Source of the DNA: Bryobacterales bacterium
GTDB taxonomy: Bacteria > Acidobacteriota > Terriglobia > Bryobacterales > Bryobacteraceae
Length of the DNA: 55,009 bases
Assembly: GCA_016789905.1 (NCBI GenBank)
Contig: JAEUQC010000080.1
Coordinates: forward strand, 1 to 55,009
Direction: 5' to 3'
The first letter of the stretch is position 1, and each line of letters starts with the position of its first letter. The translations under genes and the position numbers were made by a program. The notes under the pieces were generated by a model, which saw only the letters and a list, made by a program, of their open reading frames with translations, was not told where the DNA came from and did not search any database. Positions 25,568-32,951 of this stretch are shown piece by piece.

Positions 25568-26215
25568 ATGACTTGCAACTGCGCGGAATTCGAAATCCTG
25601 CTTTGCGACGCTGTCGACGGTACTCTCCGCGGCCAGCAGCAGCAGGCCTTTGAGGCTCACCGCCAGTCCTGTGCCGCCTGTAACGAGCTCGCCACCGATG
25701 TCCTTGGCGTCACCGCGTTCATTGAAAGAGTGGCCGAGGTGGAACCGCCGAAAGAACTCCTCACGCGCATCCTGTTTGAAACTTCCGGTTCTAAAGCAGC
25801 TAAAGCCGCCGCCCCCGCGCGTGGCGGATTGCTCGCCGGCTTCCGGAACCTCTTCGGGCCCATCCTGCAGCCCCGGCTGGCCATGGGGATGGCGATGACA
25901 ATCCTCTCCGTGTCCATGCTCGCGCAGGTCTTCGGCCTGGAGATTCGCCAACTGAAAGCCACGGACCTTGAACCAGCCAAAATCTGGGCCGGCGTCGAAG
26001 ACGGCGCCCACCGCCAGTGGTCGCGCATGGTCAAATACTACGAAAACATTCGCGTCGTCTACGAAATTCAGTCCCGCCTCGCCGAATGGGCGGAGCAGGA
26101 AACGCAGGAACGGGCCGTGCTCGAAAAAGCCGCCCAGGAAAAGCAGGTTCAGCAGAGAGACTCGGCCGCAACGCCGCAAAAATCGATCGCACCGACACCG
26201 TCACCAGGCCGCTAG
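25568..26215 (+). CDS. Anti-sigma factor with zf-HC2-type zinc finger and one membrane helix
   Basis: The 215-residue product begins with MTCNCAEFEILLCDAVDG and then HRQSCAACNEL (about 31-41), the HxxxCxxC zinc-binding anti-sigma pattern. A hydrophobic helix near residues 98-120 (LAMGMAMTILSVSMLAQVFGL) would anchor it in the inner membrane. The C-terminal part, rich in Glu, Ala and Gln, would face the periplasm. It lies 4 bp after the ECF sigma gene and probably sequesters that sigma until an envelope signal releases it. Confidence 0.87.
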   Translation: MTCNCAEFEILLCDAVDGTLRGQQQQAFEAHRQSCAACNELATDVLGVTAFIERVAEVEPPKELLTRILFETSGSKAAKAAAPARGGLLAGFRNLFGPILQPRLAMGMAMTILSVSMLAQVFGLEIRQLKATDLEPAKIWAGVEDGAHRQWSRMVKYYENIRVVYEIQSRLAEWAEQETQERAVLEKAAQEKQVQQRDSAATPQKSIAPTPSPGR

Positions 26216-26259
26216 AGCCCGGAACGGAGCCAATTCATCTCTTTTTAGGGGAGTCCGTC

Positions 26260-26931
26260 ATGGAACAAACTGGCAACAACCAGGTGGCATATTGCCGTAT
26301 CTGCGGTAAGGCACTCGCCGCCGAAGAACAACACTCCGCTCTTGGAACGGTCTACTGCGCTGAACATGTGCCGGCGCCACCGCCGCCAGATGCCGCCGCG
26401 CCCCCGCCGTCCCCCTGGACCGCGCCGCCCACCGTCCCCCCGCCATCGAACAATCCCAACGCTCCTGGCATCCCTTCGCCCGGCCTGGCCTTCATCCTTG
26501 GCATCATCCCCGGCGTCGGCGCCATCTATAACGCTCAATACGCCAAAGGCTTCATCCATGTCGTCGTCTTCGGCCTGCTCATCAGTATGGCCAATGCCGA
26601 TTCCGTCGGCGACATGCAGCCCCTCTTCGCCATGCTCATCCCGGCCTGGGTCTTTTATATGGCGTTTGAAGCCTACCACACCGCCAAAAACCGCTCCGAG
26701 GGCCGCCCCGTCGAAGAGTTCTCCAGCGTCATCCCCGTCCGGCCCGATGGCCCGCCCGTTGGCCCCGCCGTCATGATCGGCCTTGGCGTCATTTTCCTGT
26801 TGAACAACTTCGGCGTCCTCCGCTTTTCACAGATCTTCAAATTCTGGCCCGTCGCCCTCATCGGCCTCGGCATCTACATGTTAATGGAGCGCACCCGAAG
26901 CTCTTCCTCGGAGGTGGGCCGTGAACAGTAA
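26260..26931 (+). CDS. Zinc-ribbon/B-box-like N-terminus with LiaF-type membrane domain
   Basis: The start ATG at 26260 has AGGGGAG upstream; the frame is open earlier but overlaps the anti-sigma gene. The 223-residue protein starts with YCRICGKALAAEEQHSALGTVYCAEH, a CxxC...CxxH zinc-binding pattern. A proline-rich linker (about 38-65) and hydrophobic helices follow (PGLAFILGIIPGVGAIYNAQYAKGFIHVVVFGLLIS). The end, VMIGLGVIFLLNNFGVLRFSQIFKFWPVALIGLGIYML, is a LiaI/LiaF-like two-helix unit. The cluster with sigma/anti-sigma genes suggests an envelope-stress output or sensor. The biochemical role is unknown. Confidence 0.75.
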   Translation: MEQTGNNQVAYCRICGKALAAEEQHSALGTVYCAEHVPAPPPPDAAAPPPSPWTAPPTVPPPSNNPNAPGIPSPGLAFILGIIPGVGAIYNAQYAKGFIHVVVFGLLISMANADSVGDMQPLFAMLIPAWVFYMAFEAYHTAKNRSEGRPVEEFSSVIPVRPDGPPVGPAVMIGLGVIFLLNNFGVLRFSQIFKFWPVALIGLGIYMLMERTRSSSSEVGREQ

Positions 26932-27136
26932 CGCTCTTCTCCTCCGTGCTCTCCGTGGTCCGTTGACGCTCATTCTGGTCGGAACCCTCTTCGTCATCGA
27001 TCACAATGCTGTCATCAGCTTCACCAAAACCTGGCCTATTATCATCATCTTCCTCGGCGCCATTCGCCTCGCAGAACGCGCCGTGATGGAGGATACTCCC
27101 CCAGCCCCGCCCTATTCGCAAGGAGGTGCGCGATGA
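26921..27136 (+). CDS. Small LiaI/DUF5668-like membrane protein
   Basis: The 71-residue product starts at GTG inside the end of the previous gene (11-bp overlap). Two hydrophobic helices, LRGPLTLILVGTLFVIDH and VISFTKTWPIIIIFLGAIRLAE, repeat the unit seen at the end of the preceding protein and the start of the following one. It overlaps the next gene by 4 bp. It appears to be a structural membrane partner of the flanking proteins; no direct function can be read. Confidence 0.7.
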   Translation: MNSNALLLRALRGPLTLILVGTLFVIDHNAVISFTKTWPIIIIFLGAIRLAERAVMEDTPPAPPYSQGGAR

Positions 27137-28572
27137 GACGCGGTTCTATTGTCGGCCCGCTGATCCTCATCGTCATCGGCGCCATTTTCCTGCTCCGCAA
27201 CTTCATTCCGGACTTCCGCGTCATGGACGTCCTCAGCATCTACTGGCCCTGGATCCTCATCGGCTGGGGCGCCCTCCGCGTCGTTGAAATTCTCAATTGG
27301 CACCGCAACGGCCAACTCACTCCGCGCGGCGGTATGCATGGCGGTGAATGGGCGCTCGTCATCTTCATCTGCATCTTCGGCACCGGCATGTACGCCACCC
27401 GCAACGCCAACTTCTTCCGCATGAATGGCATCCATCTGCCAAACCTGGAACTCCTTGGCGAAGGGTTTGATTTCAACATCTCCGGCGCCCAGGCGGCGGC
27501 CGGTAAAACGCCCCGTATCGTCATCGAGAACTCCCGTGGCGACGCCCGTGTCATCGGCGTCGATACCGAAGAGGTCCGCGTCACCGGCACCAAAACTATC
27601 CGCGCCCTCAACCGCGACGACGCCAACAAAGAGGACAAAGCCACCAACTTTGAAATCGTCCGCGCCGGCGATCAAATCATCGTCCGCACCAATCTGGACC
27701 GTGCTTCCAACTCCCGCTCCGCCCACGCCGACCTGGAGATCACCGTCCCCAAAGGCGCCACCGTCGAGGGCCGCGGCAAGTACGGCGACTTTGACATCGA
27801 AAACGTCTCCGGCGCCGTCGAAATCAATAGCGACAACGCCGGTGTCCGCCTCAATAACATCGGCGGCGATGTCCGCGTCGATCTCCGCCGCAGCGATATG
27901 GTCCGCGTCGCCAACGCCAAAGGAAACGTCGATATCAAAGGCCGCGGCCAGGATGTCGAACTCGATAACATCGCCGGCACGGCCACCGTTAGCGGTCAAT
28001 ACTCCGGCGAAATGAAGTTCCAGAATCTCGCCAAGCCCTTCCGCTTCGAAAGCCAGAATTCCAGCCTCCGCGTCGAGCGCATCGAAGGCGAGATCGAACT
28101 CTCCGGCGGACGCCTTAGCGGCCGTCGAATCCTCGGCCCCATGCAGATCACCAGCAAGTCAAAGGACATCGAACTGTCGGACTTCACCGGCAACCTGGAA
28201 ATCGACGTGGAGCGCGGCGACATCGAACTCCGTCCTACCCGCGTCCCGCTCTCAAAAATCAGCGCCCGCTCCCGCAATGGCAAGGTCGAGCTCGTTCTTC
28301 CCAATGGCGCCAAGCTCGATATGAAGGCGGAAGTGAAACGCGGCAACATCGAAAACGACTTCGGCGCTCCCTTCACAGTCCGCGAAGACGGCCGCGCCGC
28401 CACCATGACCGGTTCCACCGGCGGCCCGGAAGTCCGCCTGGAAGTCGACCGAGGCGAAATCACTCTTCGCAAATGGTCGAATGAAGATGCGCCCGCGCCG
28501 CCCGCCTCGCCCGCGGCTCCGGTCACTCCTCCAGCGGCGCCCAAAGCGCCACTGGAAGTCACCAAGCAATAA
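27133..28572 (+). CDS. LiaF-like membrane domain fused to DUF4097 beta-helix (adhesin-like) domain
   Basis: The 479-residue product has a strong SD (AGGAGGTG at 27121-27128). The N-terminal helices (IVGPLILIVIGAIFLLRNFIPDF, YWPWILIGWGALRVVEILNW) repeat the LiaF-type unit. From about residue 120 a long right-handed repeat follows in DUF4097 style: ARVIGVDTEEVRVTGTK, VEGRGKYGDFDIENVSG, VEINSDNAGVRLNNIGGDVRVD, IELSGGRLSGRRILG and LEIDVERGDIEL. The C-terminus is Ala/Pro-rich. Such repeats form extracytoplasmic beta-solenoids. It is probably the last gene of the ECF-sigma operon, ending at the terminator at 28602. Confidence 0.82.
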   Translation: MRRGSIVGPLILIVIGAIFLLRNFIPDFRVMDVLSIYWPWILIGWGALRVVEILNWHRNGQLTPRGGMHGGEWALVIFICIFGTGMYATRNANFFRMNGIHLPNLELLGEGFDFNISGAQAAAGKTPRIVIENSRGDARVIGVDTEEVRVTGTKTIRALNRDDANKEDKATNFEIVRAGDQIIVRTNLDRASNSRSAHADLEITVPKGATVEGRGKYGDFDIENVSGAVEINSDNAGVRLNNIGGDVRVDLRRSDMVRVANAKGNVDIKGRGQDVELDNIAGTATVSGQYSGEMKFQNLAKPFRFESQNSSLRVERIEGEIELSGGRLSGRRILGPMQITSKSKDIELSDFTGNLEIDVERGDIELRPTRVPLSKISARSRNGKVELVLPNGAKLDMKAEVKRGNIENDFGAPFTVREDGRAATMTGSTGGPEVRLEVDRGEITLRKWSNEDAPAPPASPAAPVTPPAAPKAPLEVTKQ

Positions 28573-28601
28573 GAGTTCTCCTGCAAACAGGAGTCGTTGG
28601 G

Positions 28602-28632
28602 ACGCGCGCGGCTAACTACCGCGCGCGTTTTT
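28602..28632 (+). terminator. Intrinsic terminator of the ECF/envelope operon
   Basis: A perfect 10-bp stem, ACGCGCGCGG (28602-28611) with CCGCGCGCGT (28619-28628), encloses a CTAACTA loop and is followed by TTTTT on the + strand. It lies 30 bp after the stop of the DUF4097 gene. It overlaps the last codons and stop of the convergent glycerate kinase gene. There is no T-run on the minus strand, so it acts mainly in the + direction. Confidence 0.85.
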
Positions 28633-29913
28633 CTCCACCAGCAAAACCCGTATATCCATCACATTCGTCCGCGTCGGCCCTGTTTTCAGCAAATCCCCCG
28701 ACGCCTCCAAAAACCGGTAGCTGTCATTGTTCTCAAGGTCCGCTCGCGCCGCCCGCCCCTTCGCCCGCGCCCGCGCCACCGTCCCCATATCCGCCAATCC
28801 CCCCGCCGCGTCCGTCGGACCATCGGTCCCGTCCGTCCCCGCTGACAACGCCACAATCCCCGGTGTCCCTTCCAACTCCATCCCCGCCATCAGCGCGAAC
28901 TCCTGGTTCCGCCCGCCCATCCCCGTCCCCCGCACCGTTACCGTCGTCTCGCCGCCCGACAGCAAACACGCCGGCGCCCCCACTGGCCGCCCCGCCCGCT
29001 GCACCTCTTTCGCAATCTGCACATGCATCCGCGCCACGTCCCGCGTCTCGCCCTCAATCGTCGTCGATAGCACCAGCGGCCGGTATCCCAACTCCTTCGC
29101 CTTCGCCGCCGCCGCGTCTACTGATAACGCGTTGCTGCCAATTATCACATTCCGCACCCGCCCAAACAACGGGTCGCCCGGCTTCGGCGTCTCCACCCTT
29201 GGCACCGGCCGCGGCAGCGCCAATCGGAATCGCGCCAGTATCTCATCCACCGTCGCCCACGTCGTCGGGTCCGGCGCCGTTGGCCCGCTTCCGATCGTCG
29301 ACAAGTCATCGCCAATCACGTCACTCAAAATCAGCGTCAACACCTGCGCCGGCGCCGCCACCCGCGCCAACTGCCCGCCCTTGCACCCCGACAAGTGCTT
29401 CCGCACTGCGTTCATCTCATGAATATTGGCGCCCGCCGCCAGCATCTGCCGCGTCAACCCCTGCTTCTCCGCCAGCGTGAAACCCTCCACCGGCAGCGGC
29501 AGCAGCGCCGACGCTCCCCCGCTGATCAGGCAGATTACCAGATCCTCCGCCTCCGCCCGCCGCGCCAGCGCCATCACTTCCAACGCCCCAGCCACGCCCC
29601 GCTCGTCCGGCACCGGGTGCGCCGACTCCCGCAACTGCACCCGTCGCAGCGGCAGCGTATGCCCGTCCTTCACCACCACACAACTCGCCGTAATCCGCTT
29701 GCCCAGCAGCTTCTCCACCGCTTTCGCCATTGGCGCGCACGCTTTCCCCGCACCCACCACATACACGTTCCGAATTTTGTCCAGCCGGTATTTCCCGCCC
29801 CCGGCCAGCAACACGCCGTCCGCCACCCGCACATGCCGCAGCAGCGCCTCTTCCGGGTCCGCCGCCCGCAGTGCCGCCTTGCAAATCGCCAGCGCGTCTT
29901 TTCGCAGGTTCAT
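28612..29913 (-). CDS. Glycerate 2-kinase (MOFRL family, TtuD/GckA-like)
   Basis: The product has 433 residues. The N-terminal GCKA domain shows VYVVGAGKACAPMAKAVEKLLG, ESAHPVPDERGV, CLISGGASALLPLP and NAVRKHLSGCKGGQLA. The C-terminal MOFRL domain shows LSGGETTVTVRGTGMGGRNQEFAL and LSAGTDGTDGPTDAAGG. The enzyme phosphorylates D-glycerate with ATP to 2-phosphoglycerate in the cytosol. Its start overlaps the stop of the upstream shikimate kinase gene by 4 bp. It fits the sugar-acid degradation theme of the region. Confidence 0.95.
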   Translation of the reverse strand: MNLRKDALAICKAALRAADPEEALLRHVRVADGVLLAGGGKYRLDKIRNVYVVGAGKACAPMAKAVEKLLGKRITASCVVVKDGHTLPLRRVQLRESAHPVPDERGVAGALEVMALARRAEAEDLVICLISGGASALLPLPVEGFTLAEKQGLTRQMLAAGANIHEMNAVRKHLSGCKGGQLARVAAPAQVLTLILSDVIGDDLSTIGSGPTAPDPTTWATVDEILARFRLALPRPVPRVETPKPGDPLFGRVRNVIIGSNALSVDAAAAKAKELGYRPLVLSTTIEGETRDVARMHVQIAKEVQRAGRPVGAPACLLSGGETTVTVRGTGMGGRNQEFALMAGMELEGTPGIVALSAGTDGTDGPTDAAGGLADMGTVARARAKGRAARADLENNDSYRFLEASGDLLKTGPTRTNVMDIRVLLVEKNARGS

Positions 29914-30407
29914 CCCAACACCTCCACAATCGCTCGCGCCGCCTCCTCCGGATCGTCGGAGGTCACCGGAATCCGCACATCGGCCAACGCATAATCGGCG
30001 GTTCGCCTCTCAAATAATTGGCGAAACTGCGCCGGATCTTTCGCCAGTGGCCGGTGGTCGAACCCGGCCACCCGCGCCAGCGCCCGCTCAAACGGACAGT
30101 CCAGCCATACGCTCGTCCCCGCCCCACGCAGCACTTCCCGGTTCCGCGCAAACGTATAGGCCCCGCCCCCCAGCGCCACCACCGCCGGCGCCAATGACTG
30201 AACCCGCGCAACCAGCGCCGCGTGCTCCGCGTCCCGAAACGCCGCCTCCCCGTCATTCGCGAAAATATCGGCGATCGGCCGCCCTGCCGCGGCCTCTATG
30301 TCATCGTCCAGATCCGCGAACGGCAGCCCCAACCGCTCCGCCAGGCATCGCCCGATGGTCGATTTTCCGCTTCCCATAAAGCCCACCAAATAAATCGTCT
30401 TATGCAT
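29910..30407 (-). CDS. aroK: Shikimate kinase
   Basis: The 165-residue protein has the Walker A loop GFMGSGKSTIG (about 9-19), the shikimate-binding Asp in FADLDDDIEAAAGRPIADIF, the Arg of GEAAFRDAEHAAL and the GGGA loop in VVALGGGAYTF. The lid Arg lies in HRPLA. It makes shikimate-3-phosphate in aromatic amino acid synthesis. The gene sits between an SDR gene (8-bp overlap) and glycerate kinase (4-bp overlap), so it belongs to a three-gene operon of unrelated metabolism. Confidence 0.96.
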   Translation of the reverse strand: MHKTIYLVGFMGSGKSTIGRCLAERLGLPFADLDDDIEAAAGRPIADIFANDGEAAFRDAEHAALVARVQSLAPAVVALGGGAYTFARNREVLRGAGTSVWLDCPFERALARVAGFDHRPLAKDPAQFRQLFERRTADYALADVRIPVTSDDPEEAARAIVEVLG

Positions 30408-31185
30408 TGCCGGCTTCTTCCATCATCGCGCGCAACCGCCCGTCCACCACGCCCGGCGCCAGCCGCGCCGCCGCCACCAGTGCCCACCCCGCCGCCGGTG
30501 TCAACACCGTTCGCGCACCGCTCTCCACCCCTTCGGCCACCGCCCGCGCCACTGCCTCCGCCGTTGCCGAAAAGTGCCGGTTATGCGCCAGCCGCTGCGG
30601 CGGATGCCCACCCAGCACTGACGCTTGAAACTGCGTCTTCACATACCCCGGACACACCAGCATCGCCCCCGCGCCGGTTCCCTCCAACTCCATCCGCAGC
30701 CCCCGCGTCGCCGCCTCCACCGCCGCTTTCGATGCCGAATACAGCGTGAACCACGGCAGCGTCACCTTTGCCGCAATCGAAGCCACATTTACCACCATCC
30801 CCGCCCGCCGTTCCACCATCCCCGGCACAAATCGTTGCGTCAAATCCACCGCCGCGAACAGGTTCAATTCAAACATCCGCCGCATGTCCTCCATGGGCGT
30901 CCGCCACGACGGCCCGTACACACCCACCCCGGCGTTATTCACCAAAATATCCACCCGTCCCAGCTCTGCCAGCACCTCTCCGGCCGCGCGCGCCCGCTCC
31001 GCGGCCACGGTCAAATCCGCCGTCACGCTCAGCGCCACACCCGCCACCGGCCGCCGCGATACCGCCGCCACCCGCGCCCCGCGCCGCGTGAACTCCGCCG
31101 CCAGCGCCGCCCCGATCCCGCTCGAAGCGCCCGTCAAAAATATGTTGCTGCCTTCTATGCGCAAGCGAAGGGATAATAGTAACAT
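30400..31185 (-). CDS. Short-chain dehydrogenase/reductase (SDR)
   Basis: Classical SDR motifs are visible: the cofactor loop FLTGASSGIGAALA, NNAGVGV and the catalytic Ser/Tyr/Lys set in VNVASIAAKVTLPWFTLYSASKAA, followed by CPGYVKTQF. The ATG at 31185 gives a 261-residue protein and is chosen over a longer frame (to 31239) that would run far into the divergent gene; a TTG at 31164 is also possible. The ATG shares its bases with the start codon of the gene on the other strand (CATG, 31183-31186). The substrate is unknown. Confidence 0.9.
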   Translation of the reverse strand: MLLLSLRLRIEGSNIFLTGASSGIGAALAAEFTRRGARVAAVSRRPVAGVALSVTADLTVAAERARAAGEVLAELGRVDILVNNAGVGVYGPSWRTPMEDMRRMFELNLFAAVDLTQRFVPGMVERRAGMVVNVASIAAKVTLPWFTLYSASKAAVEAATRGLRMELEGTGAGAMLVCPGYVKTQFQASVLGGHPPQRLAHNRHFSATAEAVARAVAEGVESGARTVLTPAAGWALVAAARLAPGVVDGRLRAMMEEAGNA

Positions 31186-31816
31186 GCCGGACGCGCTGCT
31201 GCCGCTGTTTCCGCTTGGCTTGGTGCTCTTCCCGCGCACCAGCCTCCCCCTGCATATTTTCGAAAACCGCTACAAGCTCATGATCAGCGGGTTGCTGGAG
31301 GGCACGCGCGAATTCGGCGTCGTCCTCACTCTCGAAAAGGGCGTCGCCTCCGTCGGCTGCACCGCCCGGATTGACCGTGTCGCCAAAACCTACGACGACG
31401 GCCGTCTCGACATTGAAACCACCGGCTACCGTCGCTTTGAAATCGAAGCGTTGAATGAGGATCAACCCTACCTCACCGGCAATGTCACTTTCTTCGACGA
31501 CGAACCCGACCCCGCTCCCGCCCCCGGCGACATCATCCACAAAGCCATCGCCGGCTATTACGCCATGCGCGCGCTAAAGAGCGGTGAGGACCTTCCAGAA
31601 CCCCGCTTGAACGACCACCAGCTCAGCTTCCAACTCGCCCAGGCCGTCACCGACGTTCACGTTCGCCAAACCATTCTCATGGCTCGAAGCGAAACCGCCC
31701 GCATGAAACGCCTCGCCGAACACTTCCCGCTCACCGCCGCCCGCGAACGCCGTAAGGAACACTTTCGGACCCTCGTTCCCCGCAACGGTCACGCCCGCCT
31801 CCTTCCCGGTTCATGA
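31184..31816 (+). CDS. Lon N-terminal (substrate-binding, LAN/PUA-like) domain protein
   Basis: The 210-residue product starts at MPDALLPLFPLGLVLFPRTSLPLHIFENRYKLMI, the signature of the Lon substrate-binding domain, with EFGVVLTLEKGVASVGCTARI following. There is no AAA+ or protease domain, so it is a stand-alone LAN protein, common and of uncertain function. An AAGGG lies 11 nt before the ATG. It overlaps the HAD gene downstream by 4 bp. Confidence 0.9.
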   Translation: MPDALLPLFPLGLVLFPRTSLPLHIFENRYKLMISGLLEGTREFGVVLTLEKGVASVGCTARIDRVAKTYDDGRLDIETTGYRRFEIEALNEDQPYLTGNVTFFDDEPDPAPAPGDIIHKAIAGYYAMRALKSGEDLPEPRLNDHQLSFQLAQAVTDVHVRQTILMARSETARMKRLAEHFPLTAARERRKEHFRTLVPRNGHARLLPGS

Positions 31817-32505
31817 CCCGCCAGCACCTCATCATCGACGCCGACGATACGCTCTGGGAGAACAACATCTTCTTCGAAAAGGCGTTCGATGAGTTCGTCG
31901 ATTTTCTTGATCATTCTCATCTTTCGCCGCCCCAGGTCCGCGACGTTCTCGACGCCATTGAGGCCGTCAACGCCAAAATCCACGGCTATGGCTCCAAGAA
32001 CTTCGGCCGCAACCTGGTCCAGACCTACCGTCAGCTCGCTCAGCGGCCCATCGACAACGCCGATCTAAATATGGTCCTGGGCTTCGCCGAACGCATCCTC
32101 AACCACCCCATCATCCTCCGCCCCGGCGTCGACGATACTCTCGGCTATTTGTTCGAGCGCCACGAACTCACCTTATTCACCAAAGGCCACCCCGACGAGC
32201 AGCGCATGAAGATCGACCGTAGCGACCTCGCCGCCTTCTTCCATCACGCTGAAATCGTCAAGGAAAAGGATGTCGCTGCTTATCTCAGCCTCGGTGCAGC
32301 GAAAGGCTTCCACGCCCCCCGAACCTGGATGATCGGAAACTCCCCCAGAAGCGATATCAACCCCGCCCTCGCCGCCGGCTACAACGCCGTCTTCCTTCCC
32401 CACCCGCGCACCTGGATCCTGGAAAAGGAGGAACTGAACCAGCCTCAGCCCCCCTCCCAACTCCTCATTCTCAACCACTTCGGCCAACTGCGCGAGCATT
32501 TCTAA
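31813..32505 (+). CDS. HAD-superfamily hydrolase
   Basis: The 230-residue protein has motif I DADDTLWENN (about 9-18), motif II around TLFTKGHPDEQ, a motif III Lys in IVKEKD and motif IV MIGNSPRSDINPALAAGYNAVFLPH. This is the phosphatase type of the haloacid dehalogenase family with a helical cap. The substrate cannot be named. It is coupled to the Lon-domain gene. A repeat cluster follows directly after the stop. Confidence 0.88.
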   Translation: MTRQHLIIDADDTLWENNIFFEKAFDEFVDFLDHSHLSPPQVRDVLDAIEAVNAKIHGYGSKNFGRNLVQTYRQLAQRPIDNADLNMVLGFAERILNHPIILRPGVDDTLGYLFERHELTLFTKGHPDEQRMKIDRSDLAAFFHHAEIVKEKDVAAYLSLGAAKGFHAPRTWMIGNSPRSDINPALAAGYNAVFLPHPRTWILEKEELNQPQPPSQLLILNHFGQLREHF

Positions 32506-32925
32506 TCTGTAACTCCAACGCCAGAGTCAACCAGCATCCGACACGCAGCATCGCTGCTGGGACCTCACCTGTAACCCCAGCTACAAGCGCCTCGCCGGGA
32601 AACCCCACATGCAACACACGCCCGCTGGGACATCGCTTCCAGCGTGTCCCAAGACGCGCGGCATCCCCACTCCCGCCATGGGTACCCCCCTGTTCTACCC
32701 GCGCCCCCATCGCGAACAAAACCAATGCGGCCCCCCTTCCCGCAGAGCATTCCGAGGCCGGGTAAACGGTGCAGCAACTCTTCCCAAAATCCAGGCCCGC
32801 AACGCATTGGAAAAAACAAGGAGTCTCAGGTGAGCGTGACCCGCCTTCCCCCGGTTGGTCCGCGACCGCTTTGAACAAGGCGGGCTACAGGTCGCCAATC
32901 CGGCCCAGCCGGTGGCGGAGCGGGT
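32506..32925 (+). repeat. Intergenic repeat family, cluster C
   Basis: The 446-bp gap between the HAD gene and the sulfatase repeats modules of cluster B: CTGTAACTCC and CTGTAACCCC, CATCCGACACGCAG (32531 region), CGCCGGGAAACCCCACATGCA, the hairpin GGGACA-t-CGCT-TCC-AGCG-TGTCCC at 32627-32650, CAAGACGCGCGGCATCCCCAC right after it, and GGCGGGCTACAGGTCGC at about 32880. The orientation is the same as in clusters A and B. ORFs across it are repeat shadows. Nothing is recognised in 32926-32951. Confidence 0.78.
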
Positions 32926-32951
32926 GCGCCCCTGTACCCCGCGCCCCGTCC

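Noticed and set aside
32471..32878. 135-codon minus-strand ORF
   Set aside because: It is repeat-derived, overlaps the end of the HAD gene, and lacks an SD or domain.
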